From Palaemon carinicauda (lineage: Eukaryota; Arthropoda; Malacostraca; Decapoda; Palaemonidae), in assembly GCF_036898095.1 (NCBI RefSeq), contig NC_090726.1, positions 32,332,018 to 32,396,017 on the forward strand: a DNA stretch of 64,000 bases. Reading direction: 5' to 3'. The position numbers and the translations under genes are program-made. Below are positions 35,501 through 50,500 of the stretch, in pieces. The stretch's first letter is position 1; each line of letters opens with the position of its first letter. A model generated the notes under the pieces. The model saw only the letters and a program-made list of their open reading frames with translations, did not search any database and was not told where the DNA came from.

Positions 35501-38500
35501 GACTGTCCCATTGAGCCTCTAGTACCCATCAGCCTTCTGCCTTATATTGTCTGTAGTCTGGATGAGGTTGGAAGAGAAATGGGTGGGGGTTGGGAAGAAG
35601 GGAAACTGATTTTTATAAAGGGAAAAGTTTTTAAAGAAAAAATAAATTTATGATTTATTTTTATTTTTTCATCACCAATAGTTTCTCTTAGTAATAGAAG
35701 GGGTGTGGTGGAATATGGCAGTATTAATTGTCGTTTTATTGTATCAATAACTTGATTGGCTCCATCTGGCCTGTCGGGTGTATATTGTCAAATTTCTACT
35801 ACTTGTAGGTATCATAATGCTTGAGTTGACTCCTCTGTAAATCCATTACTTGTGAGACTATACTGGAGTGTCCAGTGTGAAGTTACAACCGCTTGAGGTT
35901 TCTAGGGAATTTTTCCTAATTACAACCTGCGTGGTTCGGCAAATTTTGAGAGATTGTGGTTTCTGAGTGTACCTCTCAGAGTACTCCCTCTCACCAAGGT
36001 CTGACTACTACTCCCCCTACCTGAGGGACAGGGAGAGACCGACTAGTCATGCGTCTGGCTATGCCGCTGAGCGTGTCCAGAACGAAGTATGTATATATTT
36101 ATATATATAACCAGACTGAGAGCTCTTTATTATATAGGAAAGATGCTGGTCCAAGTACTAGATGCAGCTAGTTCCATGACCGAGTATTTATCCTTACTGA
36201 CAAAGTTGGTATCGAAATATCTTGCCCATCCTCCCAGATGAGGTGAAGGATGAAAGTAATATATGCATAGCCTTTTTGCATGATGAGCTACATATCCTTC
36301 TGGATATAGGTTCTTCCGCAACTGGCTACTTGTCTTTTGCTAGCAACTTAGCATAACACCTGCTGTGTCTTCATGTTCAGGTAGTTAGGAGGTTGACAGG
36401 AATAGTGATTTTTTCTCTCATCAGTACCATAGTGCATTGGTATTTCTTTGTTTAGTAAACAGTCAGTTAGGTTACAAGGATGAGTTTCCTTTAAAGGACA
36501 TCAGTTTGTGTGTGTTCAAGAACAAATCACAGATCTCTTGAAGTAATTTGTCTTTTGTATTTTTCCTAACTAAACAAACCTGTGTCCCTCAAGTTACACT
36601 GTCCACCTCAACTACCCCTCAAGTCATAGGTTAAAGGTCGAAGTAAGGGTTGCTCCACCTGAGAGGTAACTATGCTTACCTCATGAAGTTTAAACAGCTG
36701 TTACGGCTTCACTGAAGTCTCACTACTGTTAAAGCATTAAGTTGTATAGTTGGGGAAAAAGTACAAATTACTTGAATGAAATTTTTGATTTTTGTGGGAT
36801 CCAGGCTGGGAACCATTCGTGCTGTAGACAAAGAAGTATAATTAAGGTAATTTTCTCATTCTTGGATACACAAAGATTATCAAGGGCCTGTTGGTAATGC
36901 CGATTGAATGGAAGGCATACAAATCCAGATGCCTTCGGGATATACCTGTTCATCTACTTTCCAGGGTTAGATAAGTAGTATACTGCCAGCTTGTAATTAA
37001 TGGTCATTACAAACATTACAATAATGCTGTGTTGCATTGATGCCACAGATCAATACAGATTTGTGAATGCAGTAATATTTCTGATGGAAGTATTTGCTTA
37101 CCCTACTTAAGACTACTGCTACATCATGCTTTTCTTTGATGTCTTGGTACTCTCTTGTCTGAAGATGATTACTGCTTGGTGACATAACATCTGTGATCTT
37201 GCACAGGCTTTATTTTGTAACATTCATTGAGTTGTATAAAGCTGAGTAAACTTGGAGGCTTGTGAAGATGGCCATTAATGGAGATAGTTGATGTATTATC
37301 TCCTGTCCTGGGAAGTTCAATTTGTACTTCATGGTCATCTAGTAGGTGTGCTCCCTTATCATGGTTTAGTATATGTGAACATTTAAATATCTGGGGATAG
37401 ATGAATCAACCATCAGAAATGCAATAAAATATGACCGACTTGGGCCAGGTGTAGTCATTATTCTGCTGGTGATCACCAGAAATACATTCATGTATATCTG
37501 AAACCTAATACTGTTTTTTGTTGTGCCCACAATGTAACTAGTGCCAAGTTTTGGTTGAAAAGTAGTTGCCAGTGTGAATATTCTTAGCAAAGCAAAGTTA
37601 TTGACTCTAATTTGTGTGTACAGAGACACAGAAGTATGCATCATGATAAAATGACTTAACTGAAGCCACGTTTCCCATCTCAAATGAGACACATTTCTTG
37701 GACTGGTTCAGCATGCTTAGTATGGCATGGTCTTGAATGAACTCAATTTTATCACCTGCTAATGCAATACAGTACTCCCTTGTCTTGTCGAGAACATGGG
37801 ACTCATGAAGGATGTCTGTTACCATCATGGAATCTTGATGTGATGGCAGCTCTCCTATAATCCAGCTGAATTAGGTCTCCATGATTCAATAAAATGTTTA
37901 TGGATTAATGACTTAAATTTTGTGGCATCACAGACTTTGGAAAGTCTGCTGTATGCAGTAGTACCGTACAAGGGCATTTCTGATATTGACCTTACTCTAG
38001 ATATCATCAAGGTATCGTTTTATGCTAGATAATGTTTAGGATAGTTAGATGCTTTTCCTTCTTGTAATTTTTGTCTTATAGTGTAAGCTGGCATTATAAA
38101 TTAAGTCCATTTGTTGCGGAGGAGGAAAGATTTTATTATAGGGCGGGTTTTCATAGGTATTGTGTTTATATATTTACACTTGCTAGTTTGGTACAGTTTT
38201 AGATGTGATATCACAGGAAAGAAAATTCTTTTACTATAAAAGTTTTTTGCATTTTTCATTGAATTTATAGAAACTATTCTCTGTACAATTTGTAGTACAG
38301 TAGTTATATATTTTAGTTTGACAGTACTGTTAGATTTTAGCCTGACAGATTTGTAAATTGAGTGTTGATAAAAAGGTTCTGAAATCATTAACAGGAAGAG
38401 TAATGTTTGTATCCATGCTTGTTTTATAAGCTCCAATACACAATTTTTTAAGCCTTTGGAAGTAATTTTGTTATTACTTGTGCTACTAATGCTGCTGCTT

Positions 38501-41500
38501 AAATTCCTGTGGTATGTTTTATTAAGTAATGGTATGGATTAATTTGTGGTTTCTAATGAAAAAATTTGTTATTTTTGCTCTACAATTATTAGATGTCAAA
38601 CAAATGCTCCTAAATATAATTTATGTCATATATGTGGAAGAAGTTTTAAACACTTGAAAATTATAGAATTAATGTTTTGTTTGAGGGGCGCGACTCGCTA
38701 TCTTTGCTTGGAATTTTGGAAATTAAGATGATTTATTTTTTGGGTATAAGAACATCTGTATTCCATGTTTTAAATAGTATTTTTAATGAAAACAATGTGT
38801 TATTGCTAAAACATCCTTTTATTAATTTTAATGCAAGTGCATCCAGTCCCTCACTCAACCCTTCTCTGGCCAGGGTACCTGTTATTTTTTTCTTCAAGAA
38901 TTTGAGGGAAAGATATTCATGTCAGTTTCCCATATACTGGAACCCCCACAATTATCTCTTGATTCGAGAGGAGAATCTTGGTTTTCTTTGTTTCTCGATA
39001 GTATTGAAGGTAAACGTTTGCTGCACCTTTATATAAGTTATATTCATCGTATTTCTTTGTCTGCTTTTATATATGTTTATAATTTTTATGTTATGGTTAT
39101 GCCAAAGAATGCATAAAGTGTCAGAGACAGTAACTAAAAGACCAAAGCCTAAAATGTTCCTAGTAAATATGAATATGAGAACATATAATAGCCACGTCTT
39201 AATCTTGCGAGAATTTGGTACATATAGCATCTATATTTCTGGATTTGAGGGAAGGGACTCATCACTGCTTTGTAAATAACCCTGAAATATTATAATTATG
39301 TCCTTATGATTCCCAGTGTTGATTTTTCAAAACATGAAATTTTCGGAGAATAATTGCCGCTAGTTTTTTTAATATTGATCGATTTTTGTCATTCAAACAT
39401 GTAAAGATAAGGTTTTTTATAGCCTACAATTTGTATATTCAATTTGAAATAAAATAGAAACTTCTATAAGTAAAATAGTCACCTTTTAAAGTGACTTCTA
39501 TACATTGATAAAATAAGATAAAGTAGAATAAAAATGTAAAGAGAATTTTCTAAGTACAACTTTCAAGAGTAGAATTCTCTTTCAAATGGTTTTTAAAAGA
39601 AAAAAAATCTATCATGAAACTAGAATTCAGTTAGTGTTTGAAGTATCCCCAAAGTAACCTAGCTTTAATGGGGCTGAGTCACGTCCTTTAAGTAAATATT
39701 TATTTCAAAGGAATCAATTAAAGTAAATGGCAGATATTTTGAGCTTTCTAAACCACAAAACTAACAGATATAACTGCTTCCTAACCATTGGCATGTGCTG
39801 TAATGGTTAACTGCTGAGAGTATAGAAACATGGCAGGAAGTTAATGCAATCCATAAATAACATGACTTTAAATGCCTGCATATATGATTGTTTTTAAATT
39901 TTTTTTCTGTAACTTTAATGTAGGTAAAATTGTTTTGAAAATATTCATTTATACAAAAAAAGGATGATGGAAGAGGTTTATACGTTTAGGATCCATTCCT
40001 AAATGAAAAGTTTTTATTATAGATACAATACAATACTGTATATACTGTATTTTTTATATTTTAAAAGTGATAACTACATGAGTGGAACTTTGGAGTCTTA
40101 AAGTATTCATTATAGACACTTAATGACAACAAACCAATGAATGATATACTGTTTCACTGGAAGATATGCCAGAAGAATTGAGATGGCTGGATAAGCCTTG
40201 TGTGTTTTATTCTTTTTCTTCATTATTCATTAAGTAACATTGATAAATTATATTGTTAGTGAAGCTAAAAATCTAGATGTAAGAGCTACTTTGTGATACA
40301 ACTTTTTACAATTCCTCTGCTTACATGTAAATAATTAATATCCCCCTTAATTCTTCAACTTGTCTAGCCTATGGGATTTTAAGTTTTGAACTCAACTGTA
40401 AGAAGCATTCTTTTTCTATGTGACCCCTGTAGTCTTTGGAGCATCCTCTAGTTACCTTCTGGTGTGTTTAGTAACAAGTGATTTTCTCTATGCACTAATG
40501 TAGTGCATAAATGCCAAACTCATGTGGGTCTTGCATAATTTTCCAAATGGTATACCTAATAGAGACTGCAAATTTGCTGCAGACAGAAGCATTGCCGAGC
40601 CTTAGTATATAGTTAATTTTTTGAAATGGTGCTTTAAGGAACATTTCACGGAGCGACACAGGTTCCTCGCCCAGAAATAGATTTTTCCTTTGTCAAAATC
40701 CCTTTTTTATACATCATAATTGAACTTACTGTACACCATTCAGGAAGGAAAAGGAACCAAGTGTGAATGATTAAAGAAGATGATAGTGTAAACCAGATGA
40801 TTTTTAGTCAGATTACGTAAATTATCGGTGCTTTATTGAAATTTTAAGCTCCTGTAGTTTAAACCTGTTTTGCCAGATATCATAATTTGCTCACTGTTAA
40901 CATCTTTAGATTTTGAGTTGAATGTTGAAGACAATCTTATTCTGGAAGAAAGTCTCTCTAGATGTGATTGTGGTCCTTTTTTCTAGCTCTTCGTGTTGCA
41001 AGCATTCCACCTCTGTGAATTTTTATTCCAAGCAATATTGGATATTTGTACAGTACAGTACTGTATTCCCTACTTAACAATTGGTTTTTCAAAATTGATA
41101 TCCTGAAGATCCATTATTTGCACTTGACTAGAAATGGAACCACCTCATGAAAATGATAAAAATTGGACATGGCGGGGAAAGAGAAAAGACCTTAGGAAAG
41201 TTCTAGAAATCTTGAAACGCCTATCATATTCGTCTATAATGCATTCTACTTTGTCTGTATTTTGAAAAGGGTGTCACTTTTGACTAATTTCTCAACTGAT
41301 GGCACATAGAAAAGTAATCCTTAGGAGCATCTAACCAATTTAGTCACTTGACCCCTTTTTGGTACAGTGTACATTAATTGCCTTTTTGCCCAGTCTATCC
41401 CATGGCATTTGATGATCTGATCATTAAAGGGGCATGAATCTTGTATTATCCAACATCTGTTGAGAAGGCCAGATCACATGCACATGACTCGACCTTTAGA

Positions 41501-44500
41501 AGAGATGAATCCTGATCTTTCATTTGAAGGAAGGACATTATTGCTTCAAAATGTGATGAAATAATTTTAGTGAATTGAGACTAGATAGAATATAAACTTC
41601 AGTACTATAAACCTTCTATTGAATTTACCATCCTTTATAAGGAAAAACTAATGGTGAAAGTCATTTGGATTTGATGAATTAATTGGTGTTATGCAGTCTT
41701 CAGTACTTGCAGAATTTTCAGGTTTAAAAACATTTTTCCCTAGGACTGGTTACTCTATCCAGATGTATTTAAAAACTCTTTGGCAAGGTGGGAATCCTCT
41801 TGATGATGGTATTCTTAACCAATTTCAATCACAAATTCCTAACATTTTGTAGTGATTTCTTTATTTCTACCAGCTTGAAATTTAGATGCCCTAATCTATC
41901 TTGTGGGAATTCTTGAGTTCTAGATGTATGTCATTGACTAAAGCGGTATGCGTGTGCCAACTTTCATATGCTTCCAGTAGATCTTCCCAGGAGTCTTCCT
42001 AAGCTGAAAAAACCTCTGCACTAACTGCACTTCCACAGATAATACAGGAATCTGGAAATACTAAAAGTGTTTGTTTCAAGGCAGTGCAGTCCTAATGTCT
42101 TTTTTCTTTATAGCAAATATTTAAGTAAAGTTGCAAATCTCAGGCCTGAATTAAGCCACTGCATCCTGCTAGGCCATCACTTGGACCATACTAAGGACCA
42201 AGAGGATTTTGGCTCTATTTGAAAGATAGTTTTCATCTCCAAATACACAAGTGGTTTAGAAAAAGTACTTTTAGACTTTTATTGAATACAAGGCACGTAA
42301 TGAGAAGCTAACACTGTAAGAAGTATCTTTTTCTGGCTATACAAGATATTGTAAAGGCATGTAAACATTTGACACATGGCGAATCAAGTTGCATTGCTTT
42401 CCACGAGATCTAAAGTCCTTTGACTTTTCGGCATTTTAAACATTCTCGATGTCATTGTGGTGTTAATGTCAGTCATGTGAAGGTGCTAAACAATATTCCC
42501 CAATTTTCCATAAGAGATTTTTTATGCAGGTGTTTAGATTTTTGGGTCTTTTGATACCAGTAGGACAGCTGGTCCCTGCCATGGCCAACTCTATGAGTAA
42601 TGATAGGCATAGCTGTTTGAAACAGTGTGTCCCATCATTGTATGTGCATTACTACTGGTCATCTTTTTTAAGAAGTGCTTTAGATAATTTTTGGCCATAA
42701 AATATGTGTTCATGATGAGTAATGGGGTTACCCAACTTCACTTTTCTAACTTTTTCACTTATAAATTTGGTACAGAATTCCTTAGGTATGAGGCCTATTT
42801 ATCCTAAGTATTTTTTTTTTTGTGTCCAATTTTGTTTTTCTGTTTGTGTTCAGCAGCTCTCTTATAAATTGTCAGACAAACTTGGCTAATGAATTGTTTA
42901 GCCTAGCTCATGGTATGAATCTGTCATCTTTGCTTTTTTACCCAACTTATCATGGTGTAAAAGATTGTTCATGACTCTACTCATCATTTATATTCAGATG
43001 CTCCCTGACATACCGTCCATTATGTGCAGTTAATTCCAAGTCTTGCCATTTCTTAAGAGAAGTTCAATATTTCATATTTCTTAAAAGTTCACTTCCTGCT
43101 TTGACCGAGATAGGAATTACTTTCCTAATCATCCAATAGAATTGGTGAAGCTTCAGAAGTTATGTTATTGATTTTACAGAATTCTTTAGTTGGTATACAG
43201 TTTTTATGTTATTCAACTTTCATAGTTCGTCATCAACTTTCAAGCTTTTTCCCGCACTTGAATAAAGCCCCTATGGGAACCCTTGAGCTTGTAGCATTTT
43301 GCTTTTTTAACTAGTGGTAGCTTCGCTTGTATTGATAAGGATAACGATGATATGCAGTGAGATAAAATTGCATATTGAACTCTAAAATACAACTTTATTC
43401 ATTTGGATTTATTGTACCTATAAGGATACACTTGGAAATGGGTACAGTGAGTCCCCTTATTGAATGTTGCCTATCAATATTTTAAAACTTAAGTTTACAA
43501 GTCTTGAGTATAAAGATCTGTTAGTCACAGCATTGAGGACTTAGCCATACCTTTCCTTTGCTCATTGTTTTGCCTATATTTCTTATTTATTCATTTAACA
43601 ATTTCTAGTATGATAAATTTGAAGTAAATAACAAATAAAATGTTCTGTGGAACAAAACATTATATAAAATGTGAGGATCCTTTCATTCAGTTTTAGTACA
43701 GAAAATTAATTCAGTTACAGTACCAATCACACTGTCTTTAGTTACTATGAGATAGAAAACTTGGCAGGGTTTTTAAAAATAGTAATTAGGGGCTGGATCA
43801 ACACCTGCCTAAAGGTCAGCAGTATTGAACTATGGACTGATTAGTCTATCTTTGGGTGCCTTAAGGGGAAAACCCTTGAGATGATAACTCAGGCTGTAAC
43901 TGATTTCTGAGGGAGAAGTACTGGGTATTACCACACTTTTCTTTTCTTAAAAGAATGTAGGTTGTATAACAAAATGTTTAAGTTGCTCTGGTAGTACTTG
44001 ATATCACTAAAGCAAAGATTCTGTTGTTATTCCATATGGTATGCAGTATTGGATAGTCTGGTTAGTGTAGCATTGGTGTGGTAATTGAAAGACTTGAGAT
44101 TTAGCTTCAAAAGTACATGATTGGCATAGTATCCTTTGGTTAAGTTGGTAGTTTTTTTTTTTTTATTTATTTATATGGGCTGTATGAGTGAAAACTCGAT
44201 GGCACGGTATATAATTTTGTTTTCAGTTTTACAGTATAATGCTTTTTAATTTAATACTGTATGTTACATAATATTGTCAAGGGTTAATCCTCGTATATCC
44301 TCTCTTACAATTTGATGCTCATAAAGAATTTTACACTTTTCCCCTAAAAAATACTCTAACTTATATAATGGCATCTTATCTGTTGATAACAATTGTGGAG
44401 TATGAAGATTTGTTCTGTATTTGGAAAGTATGTGATGTTTGTTGCAACTGAATGATGCAGGTGGAGTTCGAGGATGATAGCATAACAGAAGACAAGGGGG

Positions 44501-47500
44501 AAGATGTCGTGGTAGATACAACAAAGGAGGAAGATAAGTCATCTCCAGCTATAGTAGAGGTAATTCCTTTTTGAATTACTGTACTATATAGTTTGTGGAT
44601 CATTTGTTTAGGTGATATGTGAGGACAGAAATTTTTAGATAGATGACATCATACTTTTGCAGTGTCCCATTGGCTCATCCTTTTAGCCTTTTACTTTACC
44701 CATAGTTGTTCCTCAGCCCTGTATGACATCCCAAGCTCCAGTGCTTGGGCCATTTGGGCAAAATTTCATTAACCAAAATATACTTGGTAAATAATTTATT
44801 CCTAAAAATGATTAGATATTACCCCTTGAAAGTTAGGATAATCATTATAATCTATAGGAAATTAGGTACCAGTAAATTTTTTTTTTATGAAAACTAAAGC
44901 CTTATTCCCTAATTGCAAATTGTTACTATCAAATATTTCAGACAAAGCGGGGAAAAGATAGTCCGTCTAATGTCAGGAAGAAGATAGAGCAGGATGATGA
45001 CACAGAAGAGGAGGAATATAAAAAGGCAACTCCAGTTGTTGTAGGGGTAAGTTCTTGATGTAGAAAGTATGTTATTCTTAAATGATTTTAGCAATTGATT
45101 TTATATTCATAAGAATAAACGAATTTATATCTGATGTAAATGGTACCCCCCCCTTTTTTTTTTTTTGATGACGACATGTTAGGTTGGATGTCCAAATTAA
45201 TTCTTTTTCCAAAAGGTTTATAGTACCCCTTCAGGAAGGCTCCGTTGTGCAGATAGTGGTGGTTAAGAGGGGGAAGCTCTAACAAATACAGTATGGGGAA
45301 TTTATATTTTGAAGTTTTAATTATTCTTGATTACAGTACTTATTTGATTACCCACCCCACAGTTGTATGGCTTTTTCTTGCTCTGAGTAAAGCTAATGAT
45401 AAATATATGTTTTTAATTCCCCTAAACTCATGACCCTTCAGAAGGCGAGTCATGAGAATCGGCAGTCAGTGCTCTGTATAATGATTTATGATTTATCATT
45501 TTATACTATTCCCCCCCCCTTTGTTTTTTTTTAATATCTATCCATAATTTCTATGAATCTCCCCTGATATTTATATTGCGATTGTTTCTTCTCGGGAAGC
45601 TGTTTATCAACATTTACCCATAAGATTAAAAGAAAATTATAATTCTCTGTCCTTTGAACACCATAGGTAAAGTAATGAGACACAAGATAAACAGCAGTAA
45701 CATGCATGGAGCTCTTTATTGTTTCACTCTTGTGATAAGTTGTAATGGGTTTTAAATTGTCTTGCTCTGGATATGATAGCAATTACTGCACAGGGATAGT
45801 ACTGTGATTTAAATAACCATTATGAAGGGTGTGAAGGCCTCACTGATCCTCTCATGGAAAAGTGTTTCAAGTTCAAAACTCAAGTGAAACTTGCTTTTAT
45901 TTCAGGGGGTAATTTAGAGAATAGGCAAGTCGCTTATAGTGGGATGATAACTATAATGACGCAAGAGCACCGTTCTCTTATACTTATTTAACCAGCCAAG
46001 TTTAGGTAGTGATAAGCCTCAAAAGCTCTTAACTTATATAGCTTCCTATGTTAAATCTCAGAAGGCCAGTGAGTTCACATAAAGGCGGCTATTCTGATCT
46101 TGCCTGCCTGGTTGCTAACCCTAACATGACTTCTCAAATCAGAGATTTGGAGGGTAGTATTAAAACAAGTGATTTAGAAAAAGCTAAACTTATGAATGCA
46201 TATTTCACAACTGTATTCACTAGGGAAGAATCAATGACCCTCCTTGAGCCAGCTATCAAATATGAAAGGCCACAACCACCAAACAGAATCACTTTTACAA
46301 TAGAAGCTGTCAAAATATAAATAAAGGTACTCAGTAAGTCTAAGGCACCAGGTCCAAATGATATTCATTCAAGAGCGGTTATAGAATTAGAAGAAGTGAT
46401 AACCCAACACTTTACAAAATTTTTTGAAAGACAATAAATGAAAGAAAGGTACCACAAGGATGGAAACTAGGCAATGTTCGTCCAATCTACAACGAGGGAC
46501 CAAAATAAGAACCTGGAAATTACAGACTTTACAGATTTGTATGTCTATCTTCAGTGCCTTGCAAAATTTTTTAATCAATTATAGTAGATTCAATCATAGA
46601 AAATAAAGAGAAAAACAATCTTCTGATAGACAGCCAACAAAGTTTAGACAGGAGATCCTGTGGGACAAATATGTAATTTGTTCCACACATGGTTAGCATG
46701 TATGACAAAAGCAGGACTAAAGAAATCATATACCTGACTTTCAGAAGGCTTTTGACAAAGTCCCTCAAAAGAAATAAATCCTCAAAAGAAATAAATGGTT
46801 AAAATTAGAGCACTAAGCATCACTGATGTGCCAGCTGAATGGATTGAAGATGGGCTGACAAACAGAAAATAAAGAGTTGTAATCAATGGAGAAGCATCAG
46901 AGTGGGCAGCGTTTAAAAGCCAACTACCTCAAGGATCTATCCTCAGCCCATTACTATTTCTGATATACATTAATGACATAGATTTAGGATTATCTAGTAG
47001 AATAGCCAATTTTGCTTATGACACTAAACTAGGCATAAATACTGCGAACTCCGAAAACGTAGAAGCCTTAAGAGAGGATCTAATTATGGATGGAAAATGG
47101 TCCAGAAAATGGCAAATGCTTTTCATCTTTGAGAAATGCATAGTTATGCACATAGGTTATAGTAACCCACAAACAGATTACTCACTACTGGGTAATGAAA
47201 TAAAAAGTGTGGACCCAGAGTAAGATCTCACCATTATTATTAGCAAAGATTTAAAGTTTACCAAACAGCATAAAAGTTAAAAAGAAAGGACAGAAAATAG
47301 TGGGTCACATAAAGAGATAATTTAAATACAGAAACAAAGGTAATGTGCTGCAGCTGTACACATCATTAGTAAGCCCACATCTAAAATATGGAGTCCCATT
47401 TTGGTCAACAAATATTTAGAAAGATATAGATAGACTGGAAGCTGTACAAGCTAATGCCTCCAAACTAGTTCTAACAAAAAGACACGTATGGATATACATA

Positions 47501-50500
47501 GAAAATGGAACGTTTGCATTTTTTATCTTCAAACTTTACAACTGAAGGGGACAGCTAATAGAGACATTAAAAATTCTAAAAGGAATAACAAATGTAGACT
47601 TCAAAAAATTCTTTGCGCTTCGCACAAATCAGTCCTCAGGTAGTAGATACAAACTGGAATTGAAAATATACAACACCTTGCAATGTGATAATTTCATCAC
47701 CTATAAAGAAGCAAATAGCAGTAGTAGTGAACAATAACATGATAAACGAATTCAAGAATTAGTTAGACAAGATCACATAGATTCTTAGATGTTTTAACTA
47801 ATTTGCTCAACCCAAGAACAAATTTAGTCTGCAGATGGACTATAAAGTCTTTGAGACATCCAAAATTCTTGTAACTCTCTCTCATAGATATATATTTGAA
47901 TCATCTTCCAGTTATTATTCAAAAGCTTGAATTATTGTGAAAAATACTTAAAGAATACTGTAAAAATGTGAGTCCTTTAGTGTTAATCGCATGACTAAAA
48001 ACATTGCCAGGCAGCCTATTACTTTCCATTTACAAGTTAGGTGTGCTGAGTGTGTTGCTACTTGATATTTCTAAAGTAATCGTATTATTACAGGGATGAC
48101 AGCTTGACACATGGGTTTAAAGTCATAAATGTATGTTGCAGTACTGTAAACTTTATACTAATGGGTGATGCATAATAGGTTAATTACAATTCTTTTTTGA
48201 CAAATGTATAAATATTCTGTTTTGATATTTCATAATTTTCTTTTTTCTAAAGGTTCCACAGGTTCCACCAGTAGTAAAAAATGACAAAGTTGAAGATGGA
48301 GGGTACGAAGAAGATGAGGAAGAAGGAGAAACTGAAGAGGAGGATGATTTGGTGCTAAGTGATAGTGAAATGGTAGTGGAAGCCTCCATGAAATTTCCTC
48401 TGGCAAATAAAGGTTTGAGCATTCATATGGTTAATCTGTATGAAGCTATTCTCTCACAAATATTGCTGCTGTTTTCATGCAAAATTGCATCTTTCAGAAG
48501 ACTGAAAATGACAGTATATATCAATGTCTTTACCCAGATAGAAGTTTGGGGGGAGAAAAATTTTTTATGGGAAAAACTCCTCGTTTCCTCCTTTTGTAAA
48601 TTTTCAAAGTACTGTATCATAAGTTATGTTGTCTGGAGGGAAAAGAAAAGGCTTGGGAGGAATGAAGGTAGAAGTTACAGTAATGTCTTCCTTTAAACTA
48701 TTTTTTTCATAGTAGGTGGTAGTAACGGTAAATGACAAATGATTTGAAATTAGAAATAAACATTTCAAAATTAAAGGAATATATTGCATCCCTCAAGTTC
48801 AGATATAGAGGTTATGTTTGTACAAGCTAAGCATATTTCTAATGATAAAGTATAAGAGAAGAGAATGTTGTGTTATTGTTATTTTTTGGGCCTGTGTAAG
48901 GCCTCTTTGCTGTACCATACCCTGAAAACTGCCTTCCTGTTAGCTTGGGTCTGCTCCAGCCATGTTAGTGAATTGTATACTTGTTTCTGGCAACATATCA
49001 CTCAACTGGGTCAGTCTCATGAGAGGACTCACTTAAAGGACAAGAATTGGTTCTTTTTAGAAATCAATATTACTAAGATTAGACCCCTTTATCTCTAAGG
49101 CAGGTTATCCTACAGTACATACCATATGTAGATGTGGCGGAAAGGAAGGCTACTCAAATAAATGTAACCTCTACATGAGATTGTTGCCAATTTAGTTAAA
49201 ATATCGTTATCAGATAACTGTGGTATGCTAATATTTAAAGTTTGCACATAACATGACCTTGCAGGATAGTTAATGGTAGAAATAGCACCTGTTTAATGTT
49301 CACTGGTCCTAGAGAGAGTAAGAAATACATTCAATGTGTTGAGAATGGTCCCTGCAGCCGGATTTTTTTTTTTTACGCTGTAAAGTAAATTGCCTTGAAG
49401 GAATATGGTAATGATATATAAAAGTTAACCATGAAGTAAGTAGGTCAAATTATTGCAGTTATTATATCTGGCTTTTTATTTATATTGTTAAAATCTATAT
49501 TTGGTATTATTTGATGTGAGGAATATAGATAGAATTTTTTCATCAGTGATCAGGATTTTATTTTTTCCCTCATTGGAAGCTGATGGAAAAAATATACATT
49601 ATGTTAATGTATTTTTCCTATTATTTAATCAATTATTTTATTTTGAATATTTTAACCTAGCAATAATCTTTATATTTTAACTGCTTAATATGACATAAGA
49701 ATTTTCTAGACCTAGATTTAGGTACTGAAAGTATATTGCATTGCACTAATTAAAGGTACCCTTCATGCCTCATTTCAGCGAATCTCCAAGAGGAACAGAA
49801 ACAGTCTGATGAGAATCCCAGCATTAATGAACCTACTTCAGAGGTTGCTGTTGATATGAATGTACAAGTCACTCAAATAACACAGAAAGAAGGTAAATAT
49901 ATTCATTGCTGTTAGGATTATCAATAGACAACCAACAGCTGTGATTGAAGGCCTTAAACCACCATCGGGTCTTAAATCTTGGGTCCTCATTGTCTCGTGA
50001 TATAGTTTACAAATTTTATCCTTTTATTTTTTTCTTTTGTAATCCTATCATGTTGATGTTAACTTTGGGAAAAAGTTCCTATTTTTATTTTTATCCTTAT
50101 CCAAGTTTTTGGCACTCTCTTGGCACAATTTTAACTATTTGAATGAGATATTATTTCAGTTTGTAGCAATACCCATAAAAATGTAATCGGGATATGATGA
50201 AAATTGAATGTTAAAAGATTTCTTTGAAGAATTAGCTTCCAGTTTTTTTGTGGTGTGGGATAGAAATTGGACAGGCAAAGATATATTTGATGGGCAGTGT
50301 TATTCTTGGTTTTGTGATAAGAGTCTAAAGGTATGAACATCAAGTAAAGGATTAATTTTATTCATAAAGCCTTTTGGGCCTTGAGGCTCATTTAAATTGT
50401 CAGCAGTATTTATTAGTCAATTTTTTCTACAAGAAATACCCCTTGTCATTTTCATTATGAGAATTATGTTGTTTCTATTTAACACTTCTTTATTAAAAAT

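Larger units (their letters stand above)
34840..44460 (+). other. TRABD-like intron 3 (9.6 kb)
   Basis: AT-rich intron bounded by 'gtttgt' and 'gatgcag'. Contains the inverted-repeat element at 36541-36775 and a non-LTR tail at about 43265-43355. The GC-richer stretch 35880-36360 is probably another repeat that I could not classify. The rest shows no recognisable element. Confidence 0.6.
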
